This document shows, one piece after another, positions 10,527 to 25,400 of a stretch of 64,000 nt of DNA (within the stretch, counting starts at the first letter, position 1; each line of letters starts with the position of its first letter). Source of the stretch: Halisarca cf. caerulea (lineage: Eukaryota > Porifera > Demospongiae > Chondrillida > Halisarcidae). The notes under the pieces were generated by a model. It did not search any database. It saw only the letters and a list, made by a program, of their open reading frames with translations, and was not told the origin of the DNA. The DNA lies in assembly GCA_963170055.1 (NCBI GenBank), contig CAUJGJ010000329.1:50701-114700 (forward strand). Direction: 5' to 3'. The translations under genes and the position numbers were made by a program.

Positions 10527-13500
10527 ACGTGTGCGTGTGTATGTGCGTATGTGTGCGTATGCATTCATGCATGCATGTGTGGGTGTGCATGCGCATATGG
10601 GTATGTGTGTGTGTACATGTGTGTAGTGTATAATAATATAGTATCAGTAACCTGTTAGAATCCCATCATTGTAAATATCATGCAATATGAATTCGTGTTT
10701 TTCAATATTCATCCATATAAGTTCACATCACAATTCACATAAGCTGTAATTATGGTTACAATTTTGCTTATTAAACAATAGAAAGGAGAAACAAACGGAT
10801 TTGGCCTTTCTAGTCCTAATGTAATTGAAAAGTAGCTTTAAAAGGTGGTAGTAGGCTCAAGTGTCACCTTTAGAGCATGATCGACGAATATGTTGCCACA
10901 GGGTCCAACTTCATCTGAATTACGTATACATGTATATGGATGAAAACTTCCTGCAAACCATCTGTTTGCATTCATTCTGACCACAGGTTTTTCACTGCAG
11001 TCACTGAGAGGTAATACAGGCTCAGAAAGATTCAATAACAACTTCGCCTCAGATATTGATAAATCTATACTATTGAATGTTGTTTTGCTCTTAGAGGTAG
11101 CCATTTTCTGTCACATATGGGTGGTTATCAATTGCCATGATTATCCAATTGGTATCCATAGTCCGTTTTCCCAAGCCCATTTAATTCCAAGAAAACACAA
11201 ATAGATCTGAGGGATTCGAGGCCCTGCAGTATCATCATTATGTGGTGTATGTATATGTATATTGTGGATTCACAAGTGTCCATTGCTATAGTTTTGTGTA
11301 CATTAACAAATTCTTCATCCTTTGTTTGATTTCAATATACCAGTCCACAATACTGTATAATCTCGTTGTAGACTGGCCCAGAAGATGAGGTTAATGACAG
11401 CACAGCCAAGAAAAATGGCCTTTGTATCAGCCTTCTGCAAAGGTTGCATCGCATGTACTGCCATTCAGAGAATGGTCTGTTTGAAGAGAAATGTATGAAA
11501 TCCCTTCTTACCAACTACCGATGCCATGAAGGTATGGAATGCATAATTTAGCATCTGCTGAGTGCAGATTTATCACATGTATTCACAGTGTAAGAAAGAT
11601 TTATGTGGTTCTTTGTATCCCTACAGCTATCCTCCGTCTTCCTTCCAACCTCTTCTATGATTGTTCTTTGTTAACACGATCAGAGCAGAGTGATCCACAC
11701 CCTAAGGCTCCTTACCCTTTGGTTTTTGTATGCTCATCTCTAAACAAGCATGATACTTGCCTCAGTGGGAGCAGTGAATCAGAAGCCAAGATTGTCGTAA
11801 AGTACACAGAGGAGCTCCTACAAGAGTGGCCTCATGGTTGGGGAAGATTTCGACCCCAAGATATCTGCATTATGACCCAAAATAATCAACAGGTACGTAT
11901 GAAAGTACTTTAAACTAGAACATAGTATTGCCTACGTAGTACAGCTATGTACACCCACAAATCTATGTGATCATTGGGCATGGCGATGTAGTATTGGTAT
12001 ATCACTAATTTCAGCTACCAAATTATTTGTGACTGTATAATGCAATGGATGTAATCTAGCATTGAGAAAACCTCTGCTGAAAGTAGACAATATTATGCAC
12101 TCCATCTTCGAACCTCAGTCTTGTTTTTGCATGTCCTGATAAATGTTGTTAATCACTACGTCTTCTATTGTACATATAATGCATACATTTAGCGCTATTA
12201 CTTCTGTTGCATTCTGTAGCAAACAACGGTGAGACGCTGGATGCCCCGAGATCACCACTACTTTGATGGAGACCAAGTTCGAGTGTCATACGCTATTCAA
12301 GGTATGCATGTGTTATAAACACACACTCAGTTGTCATGATAGAGTTAGAGATCAATGTCCATTTGTACATTGATTTTGATCAAACTGCTTAACAGTTTTA
12401 ATCACTGAAGTTGCTTCTAGCATTTTCACTCCATACATAAATTAATGTTGAAACTTGTGTGTATGTGGTAGTACATTTAATTGGCAAAATTCTGCACCCA
12501 GCGTGGGTGGTCCAGCTATGGCTGGACTGGTTTCTGCAAAGTGCTAACTTAAAATTTGAAACTTAACTAACTTCTTGCAGACATTTTTGGGCCGCCGGAA
12601 GGCGGCCCTATATTGTTTTTACTTTCACCGGAAGTGTCCAGAACGTCCGGAACGATGTCTAGATATATATATATATATATATATGTCAACAACATGGCGG
12701 ACGCAAAGTCAGTACCTAATCTTTCGACTATATTTCGGTAAAATTCATTCGCTCGCTTCTGATTTTATCAGCGAAGAGTCTTTTCGACCAGAAGAGTTCT
12801 TCAAAGATGATTTCCAAGCGATTCGAGTTTCCAGGGCCGTGGGCGGCCCACGAGTTTTTTAAACTCGAATCGCTTGTTTGCAGAATGTTCACATTGGTAT
12901 CATGGTACTGTGCATGACGTGTATGGCATATGCCTGAAAATTATTGGCAGATATTTCATTCACCTTCATGCAATTCACTGATCATATAATGCGTCTTAAA
13001 ATTGGATCTTAAGTTTGTAGGATCCCGTGAATCCTCCCAGTTCAAGAAACCTGCTGCGTACTATAATGTTTAGAGAATTAATGATTTTGGTATTGTGGTA
13101 ACAAGGTAACTACCTTCTTTTTCTGATATACATCTGATATGGATTAATTTATACTAATAGATACTACATGTTATATTATTAAACTTAAATTTAAAATGAA
13201 ATTCAATCACAATTAATAATGAAATTAAAATTCACACATTTACAGTACGAGGTAAAAAAATTAATTTTTGAAGTTGAAGTGATGAGGTTTAATTGCTGAA
13301 CATTGGCAATATAATCAGACAAAGATGGCTTAGTCTACTGCGGAATCCTAATACATATATCTCCAACAGTATGTGTTCCTTCATTAGAATTTCAGCCTCA
13401 TCCCTTCTGCCTAACCCTTCCATCATCACATGCACTTGTTTTCAGGTTTGAGTCGTTCTGAGGTGGCATGCCATACATTTCATCTTGCAGCCCTAGAATC

Positions 13501-16500
13501 AAGCTATACTCTTTCCTTACCTTCAAATTTGACTGTAGCATTCCTTCGAGCATGCGTAGAAGGCACGTTGCTATCATGTAACGTCACCTTTTACTATCAT
13601 AGGAAACTTAAGCCATGGACACTATTACTCCATAGATACTACAACACCAATGCTGGACCCAGGAAAGGATCCACATGTACTGTACAAATACTACGGCTAA
13701 GTAAGCAACACACTATAAAGTGACATGCAGAATAGGTCAAGATCTCTGCAATTACGAAAGAACCTCTATAAAAACACATTTTAAAAATTGTTAAAGATGT
13801 ACTAGGAATAACTCAGCTCTAAAACGCCTAGGTATAGATATGTTTGTTACATGGGGCTGCACAAATTTGGGGCTAGTCATATGTCAGAACAGACATGTAC
13901 ACTGTATACATGCTAATTTTTCACAGGACTTCATTTTCACAAATTTGGCTCATTTGCATATTATTAATTGCAAATACAGTGTATTTGGTTAGATACATAT
14001 TATAATGTTTGTCTAAGATATAGAAGGGGCTGGTCCATTTGTGAATCTAAAATCACGAATTACAGCCAAGTGCTTTTGTGCTCATGTACATATTTGTGTT
14101 TCTAAACCATAGTACAGTATTGATTAAAGATAGGTAGCCATGCTACATGCATGTGAAACGATCGTCAAATACTACTCGTGTGAGTAGAATCATTACTTGT
14201 GCGAGTAAAACTGGCGACGTGCTAATAAGCTGGTATTTTCAATGTATAATCGTTCGTTAAGTGTTATTTCGGAGAGTGAATTGACGGTTGATTGTAAGAA
14301 CGAAGTCATGCATGGATATCACCTTGCATGGGATCAACTCATGGAGAATATCCCAATGCCCTGCCCAATTCAATAGAAGATAGTTAGTCTTCTCCCAGCT
14401 ACTCGTGCAAGTAATGGCTTATTTTCAGAAATTGGCCACTTCAATGCTATCTTGTAATCTCGCCGGTAAGAATGTGTATTGTAAATGGTGTCCTTCTTTA
14501 ATATTTTTTGTAGTTACACAGGGTATTTATAACCATCTTGGAATAAAATGCAAAAACGGCCGTCTTGAAATAGTATCACGAATTATCAATCGTTTCTACT
14601 TAGTTGAAAAGATTTTCCCCAGTTCTTTTTACTGGACAAAATAGCATTTGTTTCTATTATCTGAAGAAAGATAGCGAACTTGGAATACATAGCAGTTTCA
14701 GACAAACTTTGCCTCGGCCGCACCTTTAGGCCCCTCTCAATTCACATGAAACAACACGAAAAGACAGAACAAGTGGTGAGCTATCCGAAAATTGTTCCAG
14801 GCTATAGGTTATAATCTTCTGTAAGAAAGTTATAACCGAAAAACCTGTTTTTTTCACCCTTCAAACAGCCAAAATTTAGCATACGTAAATGGTCAAATTG
14901 CGAGAAACTGCTTGATTGTAGCACTATGCCCGGAACAATTTTCACAAACCGAAACATCTTAAGATTCCATCGAAGTAGGATTTGGTGAAATTCAAAGGCA
15001 TCTAGAGGTTCGGCGAAACAACTTTATCTTTGCCCTCAACAAAACTGCCATTTTTGTGATGTTTCACGCATACGTAGGCGCAACGTCACAAAAGTCACCT
15101 TCTCTTCCCATTTTGTTGATACATGTGAATTTTCCAACGTCATCTGAAAGACACTAAATGACGCATTAAAAACAGCCGCTAATTGATGATGTGTAAAACA
15201 AGCACCGCCCACAATCGGAACAAGCAACAGTTGGTTATAAACACCATTTAATGACTTCATTTGCAATGGATTTTTGAGAGCCACCGATGAGATCGGTCGC
15301 TTCACCTAATTAGCAATTGATACCTTGTGACTTACCGTAAAGGGAAGATTCCAACCCGAAGAACACAAACCGCCTTAGCCTGGTAACCTGACTGAGTCCT
15401 GGTCACCTAAATGCCTTTCAGCTAAAGCACCATTGGAGCAATAAGCTGGCGGAAGGCCAGGGCATGCGGTGATTATGAATCTTACATTAAATCAGCCTTA
15501 TAAGCTTGTAATAAGTGATGAGATGACAAGATTATCAAGTATGTCAATTAAGCAGATGGCAGGATAAGCCAATCTTAACTGATAATTGTAGAATGTGTGC
15601 CAACCCGGAAATTATGTATAAGAGTAAGAGGTCATGCAAAAAGCCTCTATATGCCATGCCTAATATGTGTAGCCTATACACGTCATCCCATCACCAGGCT
15701 GTATAATGTGACTCAGCATGTCTTGGTATAGTGGAACCAGTTGCACACCGCATGCCCCAATTGGCCTGATCACATCGCAAGCGATGGAGATAAATGGCGA
15801 CCAGGAACTCAGCCGGGTCACCCACAACAGAGCTAGTAAGGAAGCCTTCCAACCTGCGAGGTCAGCTTAATAAATAGAACATGTTAGGCAAGAGTATATT
15901 ATAACTAAGAGTATCTTGATGAAATGAAACCACGAACTGATGCAAAGAGTATGAACCTGTCACAAATAAACCCTCTGTGGTTATATATGCACACAATAGG
16001 AACACCTGGATGACTAGACCTGTGCCAATACACTGAGAGTGATATAAAAATGAGGGTGGGAGGGTGGGTGTGTTAGCGAAGTTGCACCTTCAAGAAACTG
16101 ATTTAGTTGTTAAGGACACTGACACTATAGGTTCTGTATAATGGTTTGAACGGATTGGGTGAAATTGGCGAATGGGCGTGTAGCCCGACATTTTGCCTTC
16201 GGTGGCCATTGCTGGGGCATTACGTCATTAACTCCATTTAACCTGCGCTTAAACTTCATGTGTACTTAGCAATGCTCACTACCTGTCACTACGTATTTCC
16301 ATCTTGCGTATCATGACATAAGTGCCTACAAAAGGTCCATAACCCCTGTTGATTGTAAAGTACAGGCACTGTTCTCTTTTTAACCTCCCCACCTTGGGTC
16401 TGCTGCTCATGCATGGCTGTTAGGTTGTATGTTCTAAAGTTGATCCGGAGTTCAATGAATAAGATCGAGCACGGAAACGTGATAGCGTCATACTACCTGT

Positions 16501-19500
16501 GATCTTCCCACATGACCCAATGTCTTGTCTCACATTGATTTGGCTTGTTTTACCGGTGTCTTTAGATTCCAGCCACTTTACCATCATTTCGTTCGCTTTT
16601 CGGGTGTTTTTATAGTATTGATTTACGTGGAGTTGATTACTTGCATGAGTATACATGAACCATCTGCATGTCACACGCAAGTTGCTGGTTACCAATCTTT
16701 AATCGGTACAGTACATACACACATAAGAATAAGTTAATTTTTATGATCGCAGTGTTTATTCTATTATTGCTTTTTGACAACCTGTTTTTCTGTTGCTTTC
16801 AGGGCTTGAGTTTCGCATGGTTGTTCTGAGTACGCATGAGTCAAGAAACTATCAAGAGGGCTCCAACTTGACACCTGGCTTCAGTGTTGTCGGCGAGCGA
16901 ACCTTCAACACTGTTCTGACAAGGGCAAAGTCCCTCTTTGTGGCCGTAGGAAACCCATTCTACCTATTGGATGCAGAGGAGGCGTTAGTGGCTTCTGGAG
17001 ATCAACGCACATACTGCTGGAGGGAATATCTGAAAACGTGTGCTGATCGAGGGTCTATAGTTTTCACTGAATCACCAACTTTTGATAGGCGTAAAGAGCT
17101 TCTTGATAGGATATATAAAAGTACTCCAAGACCATCTAAACTGAGAGGTGAAGATACCATTCTTGAGAAAAGCAAGCAAGACTTGAGAGAGAAGATTGTT
17201 CAGTGGCTGAAGAGAAATGGTGTACGTTTATACCGAGGGAAATGGATCAGTAAAAGAAGGGAGGACATTGAACGCCGCCCACCAAACAGAACACAGGTTT
17301 CTGATCCTGGGGAATCTCAGGACACCTACACCCTCCAAACTACCAATACTCACAAAGGAGAAGCCATTCCGCTGAATCCCAAGCAAGGTAGCTTCCGCAT
17401 CATTGGTTTGAAAAATCGAAGAGGGGCTCTTGAGGGTGCAATAGTCAAGGTGGCACCCATCTCTACTGCCACCCAAGCAAAGAGTGAAAGTACAGCCGCT
17501 CCTTCAGGCAAAGTAGTAAAGGTGGTAAAGCAGGGACCTGAGGACACTTTCCTATGTCGAGTGGATCCGTATAATAGTAATGTGATGATTCCTCTGACTA
17601 GAAAGGATCCAAAGCTCGTTAATTCACCTCATATTGCTCGAGTGCTTCTCAATGATCGCTCCACAAAAGGTCAGTCTAGGCAAGGTTCTGTACCATGCTT
17701 TGACAGGATGAGCCTACAGGAAGACAGCCCACGTCTGAGGGATGCAGTGCCCTTTGAAGATGCTAAAAATATGCTGTTTTTAGTATTATTCATAAGGTGG
17801 CTACCCAAGCACTACCTTCCATTGGGTGCAGTAATAGAGGTTTACCCACCTGGGTATTCCCTTTTTCATGCTGAAAGAGTTCTTAAAGCACAGTTCCATA
17901 TTGATTGTGATCCAGATGACGATGCTCTCGGTGAGAGCCCTACTGTTCCAGATTCTGTCAGGGATCTGCTCCCAGAAGATCCACCTCCCGGAGTAGTCGT
18001 GGACTATCCCAAATGCTACACAATAGATGATACTGGCAGTGTCACTCTTGATGATGCACTAAGCTTGAAGTACTCCAATCCTGCCAGAAGTAGAAGAGAA
18101 TATGAGTTTGCTGTGCATATTGCTTCTATGGCAGCATGTCCGGATATTAGTGCACTCATTGATTGTGCTAAGGTTCATGGATGCACTGTATATTCAAAAT
18201 TTGGTGGAAGAACTCAGCGTTTTTCCATGCTAGATCCACGTCTAGCACAGAGTATGAGCTTGGATGAAAATTGTCAAAGAAGATGTATTTCTGTCATAGG
18301 GACAGCAGTGCAGAATAGAAACGGGTCTATGGAAATCAGACAGGAATTCACCCTAAGAAACACTACCATTATATCCACTGCTAAGCTTGCATATAGTGAG
18401 GTTGAGGAAGTATTGATGTTAAACTGTGGGATTGATGACAACCCAGGGCACCGTTTGTCCCATGGTACAGTGGACAGAATGAGGGCATACAACAGAGGTC
18501 TAACTGAACATGAAATCAAACTAGAAGAACAGCTCCTCTTATTGAGAGATATTAGCTTGCAACTTGAACAAAACAGGTTAGCAGGACCTCCCCAGAGCAT
18601 TTTTCATGCTTGTCGAGTTCCTCAAGACTTTGATCGGGAGGACTACACCTGTCCTTTATCTAAGAAGTTGGTGGAGAGACTGATGATATGGGCCAATCAA
18701 AAAGTGTCTGAGTATATGAGGAAACATGCACAACTTTATCCGGTGCTACTGAGAATCCAACGCTCCCCAGCAAGGAGAAATGAGGCAATTTTGGATATGC
18801 TTAAAAATAATCTCCGCTCATTTCAGGATGGTAGTATGGAAACTATTAGAGTTCATAGATCATTCATAGACAATTTGCAATTGAGAAGAACCGGTGGCAG
18901 AGAAGGTCCTCAAGATGATTTAAGAGTTATGAATTGTATGCATCTGGATCGCAATTATCCTGAATTATATTCTGCTCTTCTCAAATTTCGAAAAATCCAA
19001 AGTCGTGCTACTTACTGCAGATTGCCAACTGGAGAGGATGAGGATGATTACAGACATTTCCGCCTAAATTGCTTCTACACACACTTCACCTCTCCTTTGA
19101 GGCGGTGCTTTGATATCCTGGTGCAGTCGGTGCTACTGGCAAAATTAAATAGCAGACAGTATACAGCAGTTAAGGAGGTAGAGATTCCAGAAATAATTGC
19201 ATCCTGTAACAGGAAGACGGGCCATGCGAATGGCTTTGACAAAAGTAGCTATGTTGTGTCTTATGCTCTGAAGTGCTTTGATAATCCTGCATTTGAGTCC
19301 ACTTACATAGCTATTCAAGAAGACCGCCGTATGAGCTTGGCTTTTCAAAATCCAGAACTGAAAGAAGTAGAAAGGGAATGCTCCCAAATTCCCCTTCACA
19401 CACTTATGTACACTCCTGGAGAACCAAACGAAGATGGCCAACCCACAGCTGTGTGGTCCTACAGGGTGTGCTGTCTTAATGATGATAATTATGACCCATT

Positions 19501-22349
19501 GAAATCAGCACAGGGTCTTCTTAAGCTTCCAAGAAGTGAAAATCAGCCTATTCTAGGCAATTCAGCACTTATTTGCTCTTATACCAAAGAGCATTTTGAA
19601 GGGCCATCTAGTAAGGAATGCTTCAAGAGACATAAATTTTCTGCTATTCAAGATCCCACCATGTTCACTGTGGATACTACCATATGGTCTTCATTGCGTA
19701 CCCTGTTCACAGGAAGCCTAGGGAAGGGGATGGATTTCCAAAAGATGACTAAGGATCTTCAGTCCTCAAGAATAGCTGAAAGTGTCACAACAAAGAAGCC
19801 TGGTGGAAGAGTTTTAAGAAGTCCTGGAGGAAATTTCTATGCTGTGAAGTTTACCAAAGCCCTGGATACAGGTGAAGCATTTGGTGTGTGGATTGGTGTG
19901 TCCGTGCAACAGAAGATCATACAGCCTGCCATACAGTTAGTAGAGCCCTGCCCAGGGCTTCTGCTTTGTGTGCAGCATTGTGAACGACCGTCTCAGTGCT
20001 TTGCAGACCCAGTAATCAAGTGTGCTTCTCGAAGCACATACAGAGACCCCATTGACTATTTGAAACACTGGGAGTCTGCTCTTCTGTCTGAAGCAGCTTT
20101 CAATGCTACCAAAGCCCGAGATATGGTTTTCTTTAAAGGTGTTGGGCTTTATTTCAACATTAAGAAGCAAGTCTTTGGACAACCCACTTCCTTAGTCAGG
20201 GAGCTGCACTTTGTTCACAAGACAAATGAAGTGGTGGAATTCAAGCTTTCTGAAGACTTTGTAAAATATAACTGGAGCTATTTTAAAGTTAAAGTTGGAG
20301 ATTTCGTTTGTGCCCGGTACTCAAAAGAAACAAAGAACAACAACACTTGCCGTGCTGTGTTCCATATGGTGGTCCAATCAGTGGATGATCTTCCAACTGT
20401 ATCTAGTGAGGAGAAAGACAGTCATCCAGGGGCAGATCAAACTGGTGCCAACATTAGTGCTGATCAGGAAAGTGCCCAAGACACTGATCCTGTGGACGCC
20501 ATCACTCCTAAAAAGATTAGTGCAAAATTCCTTGGAGAGCTGAATTCCATTATCTCCCCAGCTGTGAAGGAGCAAATTGAGAGGAATAGAGGTGTTGCTG
20601 TCTGTGAGCTGCAGATAATCCCTTGTCCAGTACCCTTGAGGTGAGACAATGTAGTCCAACTGTAGACAATTCTATTCTATCATCCATGAAGGTATATGCT
20701 GAACTGCCGTGCAAATTCCATGGTTGTAGAAAGGAATGGCAATTTTTGTGGTTGCAAGACAGAGTGTTAGCTCACTGATTCTCACAAAACGCAATTGCAT
20801 ACATGTACGTTTTAATTTTCACAGGAGGAAACTTGCATGGATCCTGGATTTTAGTGATTTTCATGCTTTTATACTCACAGATGGCCATGTTCTACCATTG
20901 CACAAGAGAACATCTAACTATTACCGGGTGTAAACTTTATGGATGGCTTCAAATCCGTGAAAACTGGGAATATAAAACCATGCAAAAATTGAAGCGTATA
21001 CGGTAGTGTTCATAGGTATTCAAATTACTTTTAAGTGAATATATATGTACAGTCAAAATTTTAAATGTATAATATGCTATTGTTACAGTAGCATAAGACA
21101 CCTAACTCTAACTTTTGAAATGGAGTAACCATGCTGTATGCTGATTAAAGTGAACACTTTAATGAACCTATAGTGTGAATTATGACTGACATAAGGTTTC
21201 CTGATTCCCTGTGAGTTCACCCAAATGTACTAGGAGTGACTGGAGGGTTGTACTCTAGTATATATCGGATGTAGGTATACTGTCAAGTCCTCACTGTTGC
21301 ATCTGGTTACATGCAGTATGTTCTGGATCTGCACAGATGGTTGACTTAATTGTTCATATCATTTTGTGCACTTATTTGTCTGTCAAATTCTGCAGGCGTA
21401 TATATCGTTCTTTGTTACAACTGAGAAGTGAGAGAAATCAAGAACGATTGCATTGTAGCATTGCATGTGGGAGGTTCCCCAATCCTCGCAAGTTAAGGAG
21501 TGGTTAGTGATATAGTATATATGTCTCACTATACTGTATTTTATAGTTGTATTTCTAGGACTCTGCATGTTAGAATTTCATGTTTTTAACACACTTATAC
21601 ATAGGTGTAGGAAGATGTTTAAGTTCCATAGAAACATAGTTCATTATATTAATTTCAATGTACTATAATGTATTAAACCTAACACAGTGTCACTTATATA
21701 TTATCATGCATGTGCACCCAAAATTCTATCATACTACGTATATGAAGTACAGATGCAGTGTTAGACACAAAAGAAAAAGCTAGACTGTTTGCAAATGAAA
21801 TTAAAACACATGTACCTAAGTTAAGATTTTCTTCAGCAGAAGCTGCCTAATTGTCCTCATCTGCGTAAATTGGTAGCAACTCTACTTGTCATTTCATTAT
21901 TTTAGGAGTTCAAATGCAAATCATAGTCGGGCACAACAAACCCGCCTGTTCGTACAAGCAAAAAGACAACATACACAACATATTGATTGTACATGACTAA
22001 AATTAAATGGCTGCAGGAGCGCTGCTGGTTGTGTCAGTTCCAATTCTTTGGTTCTAACGTGTTACGTAGGTATTTCTTTATCGAAATTGGCTTTTACAAG
22101 GGTAAAGTGTTGTTTTAACTCCCTGAATAGCTAGTATGTTATTGAAACATCTGTTGTAAGAGGTTTTTCCTGCTAATAGGGCAATTCAGTTTGTGAGGGC
22201 ACTGCCCCCCTACTTTCTTTTTGTGGAGGCAAGTGCCCACACGTACTGCCCCCACGGTTCCTTCGCCTATGCTTATACAAAATAATTTACGCATGCATGC
22301 ACATGTACACATGCACAACACACACATGCACACACGCATGCATACACCA

Positions 22350-22439
<90 letters not shown>

Positions 22440-25400
22440 TGACACTGACACGCATGCAAGAGAATATATTGTCCATAGACACTTTTGTGTGCATGCATTT
22501 GACAATGTCTACATGCATGTGCATGCACATGGAATAAAGTAAAAGGAACTGTTATTCTAATGGTCTCATTGGACTGTTGTTAACGCTGTAGATATTTCTA
22601 ATGAAGAAATTGCCAATATATTGGGCAGGAGGGCTGCTACTGGCTCAATAGAAGGTGGTGACAGGATTGCTTACAAGCTATGGAAGGCAGATGGACTCTC
22701 CGATATACCACTAAACCCAAAACAGCGGGAGTCTCTACGCAATGCTTTGATGTACAAATTTACATTGATACAAGGCCCACCAGGTAATTAAGCTTCTGTG
22801 TTGTATAGCAGTTTAGCCTGTACTCTGCATTACTGTCACATGCCAGAGAGAGATAGCATGTACATAACACATTTTGAAGGAAATGCTGGCATAATGAGCC
22901 TTAGTATATCATAATGAATGTTAGTACAGTATAATATTTTGTCTCAGCAGCACCACTCACCATGTAGATCAAAAATCTTAATATCCTCTCTATACATACA
23001 GTACATCCTGTTACATACCATAAACAGGATTTATGCTAGTTTGTGGTAGAGCATACCAATACAAGTAATATGACTTCAATATCATGTGTACTGGGCTACC
23101 ATTTTCAGCTGCATGAATTTGAGGACATCATTTTTGTTTGCATGGATTTAGTGTTAGAAATAAGGAGCAAATGGTGGTTGGAAAAATGTCCCAGTATTAT
23201 CATTTTGGGTTGGACAATTTCAGCTTTGCTCAGACATATTTTTGGACATGTAAATGACTTGGTAACATCGCTGTATGTGTACCAAATGAGCATTCAGGTA
23301 GTACTCAGCAAATTGTCCGACCCAAAACAAAACTCCAAAATGGTCGGACAATGTCTGAATGCTGACCACTATTTCCAACACTGTGGATTGAATTGACTTT
23401 GAACCACATGATCTTAGATCTTACACAATTTTCTTGTTTGAAGGTATGCCCTGTGTCTGCTTGCATTTCATGTACAGAATATAAAGACTGTTTGCATTCG
23501 CAAAGTATTTCATTGTCCCGACATCAATAATAGGTGCTATCTGTTTCGTAACAGATAGTTATTGAGATAAAGATTCCTTCTTGGACATGTACCCCTTGTG
23601 GCCCATGCCCCACCCCCTGATTATATAGCATTCATGCATAACTCAGCAATCAATTCATAAACCTATTTTAATAACAAGTCTTGGACTATCAATGAATTTT
23701 TTTCCCTAGGGGATCCCACACCGGGGCCTGCCACTTCTTACCACCTCCACAACCTGTCCCCCTTGCACACCACTGGGCTGTGCTATTGTCCCCCATCCCT
23801 TTGCCCATTTTTACCCTACATGTTGTATAATTTCCATTGAATCTCAGGAACTGGTAAGAGTGTTACTGGAGCTCATCTTGCCTATGCCTTTGCTGTGTAC
23901 AACAATGCTCGTACCAGAAGGTCAAACACAGTGGATGGCGAAGAATACTGCAGACCTGTTATGTACTGTGGACCTTCAAATAAATCAGTGGACCGAGTGC
24001 TTGGTAGGTCACCCATCCAATTGCCACATGCAGTGATACTGTATGCATGTAGGTGTCTCATGTATGTGTCAAGTACATATGACCATAGCTTACGTTACAT
24101 TTTTCATAGCTAAAGTGTAGTAGAATTTAAATTTTCTTATCATTGGCTGTTGTATACTGTTCATCCATCAGAATTAAAATGATCTGGGACAGAATCATCT
24201 TTCTTTCACATGTTGCATGACATCCATTCCTTATGTAATCTTATGTACTTTGTGTCATGAAGTTTTCTTATGTCTGGCCATAGTACGTGCAGAATGTCTG
24301 GTCTGGTATACATAAGCTCTCGCCATAGTCTTGAAAATATAGTCTTCTTGCTGTTCTCCATTAACACTTGTCTCTTTGTAGTGACCGTCTACTTGCATGT
24401 GTAGGTGCAAGACGGATATTGGTACAAATGTTCTGGATTAACTAAACATTATTAGCGAATTGCTTTTAGCTACATATCTGCCTCAGCCAAACTGTGATTG
24501 ATGACACAAACCAATGATCTTCCGCTGAATGCCTTACGGCACTACTCTTGTGGCTGCTGCACTTAGTATCATTATATTGTATAATAATGAGCACAAGTAC
24601 GAACTTGTCATACTTAATTACATTGCTTGTTGTCCTGTGCTGTGATGATGTGTATACTGTATGTGCTCAATCAAATAACCTTCCACTGATGTCAAAATAC
24701 TCGTGCATTCTCCACCAACTGAACATACTGTAGGTATACTTCATAACATGATACAGTCAGGATGCACTGGTGGGTTGAAGAGACCTCTCAGGATACTACG
24801 ACTGTATGGAAAGGCTGTGGAAAGGAAAACACATCCTGGACCTTATGCAGATGAGAATCTGTTCGAGCTCCAGAAGAGCATGGACTACACATGTCCTCCG
24901 GAATACAGTCAGTATGCTCTACATGATATCATCAGAAGAAACAACCCTAAACTTGTTGCTGCTGACCAAGTCTTCAGAGATATGCATAACAACAATAGGA
25001 CCCCAGTGTCTCAGGACATCATTGCCTATGATAAGCTTGTACATGCTGCTGAACTGAGAGTCCTCAATCAAGCACTGTTTAAAGGAGAAGGTAGTGAAGC
25101 AGAGACCTACTCACCTGTTGACATTGTCCTCTGTACATGCAATGAAGCTGCCAGTTTCAGAGTACGAAAGACTTTGAGACCATTCCAATGCATCATTGAT
25201 GAAGCTGGTATGGTTACTGAACCAGAGAGCATGCCTCCAATTCAGCTAACAGAACATGTAGTTCTCATTGGGGACCACCAGCAGCTCCAACCAGTTATTC
25301 AATCAAGGTAACCATTTGAAACTAAAGGATTGAGTGCATGATAATCTTTTGTAAGGAAAGCTCATGCATTACTCGTAAATTCATGTAGAAAGCAGGTGTA

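Larger units (their letters stand above)
12302..16802 (+). other. Largest HELZ2-like intron, 4.5 kb
   Basis: It interrupts motif V of helicase 1. It holds a GC-richer block at 12575-12880, a diverged TACGGTA-family element at about 13910-14090, and a 17-bp inverted repeat pair at 14191-14207 and 14400-14416. From 14420 to 16740 I find no convincing coding sequence and cannot name the repeats. Confidence 0.6.

Noticed and set aside
14405..16737. Several frames of 70-90 codons inside the large HELZ2-like intron
   Set aside because: No splice sites, motifs or codon pattern support them; composition looks non-coding.
20642..20644. TGA as the true end of the HELZ2-like protein
   Set aside because: It overlaps a good splice donor, and an in-phase exon links to the second helicase. 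It remains possible as an isoform.
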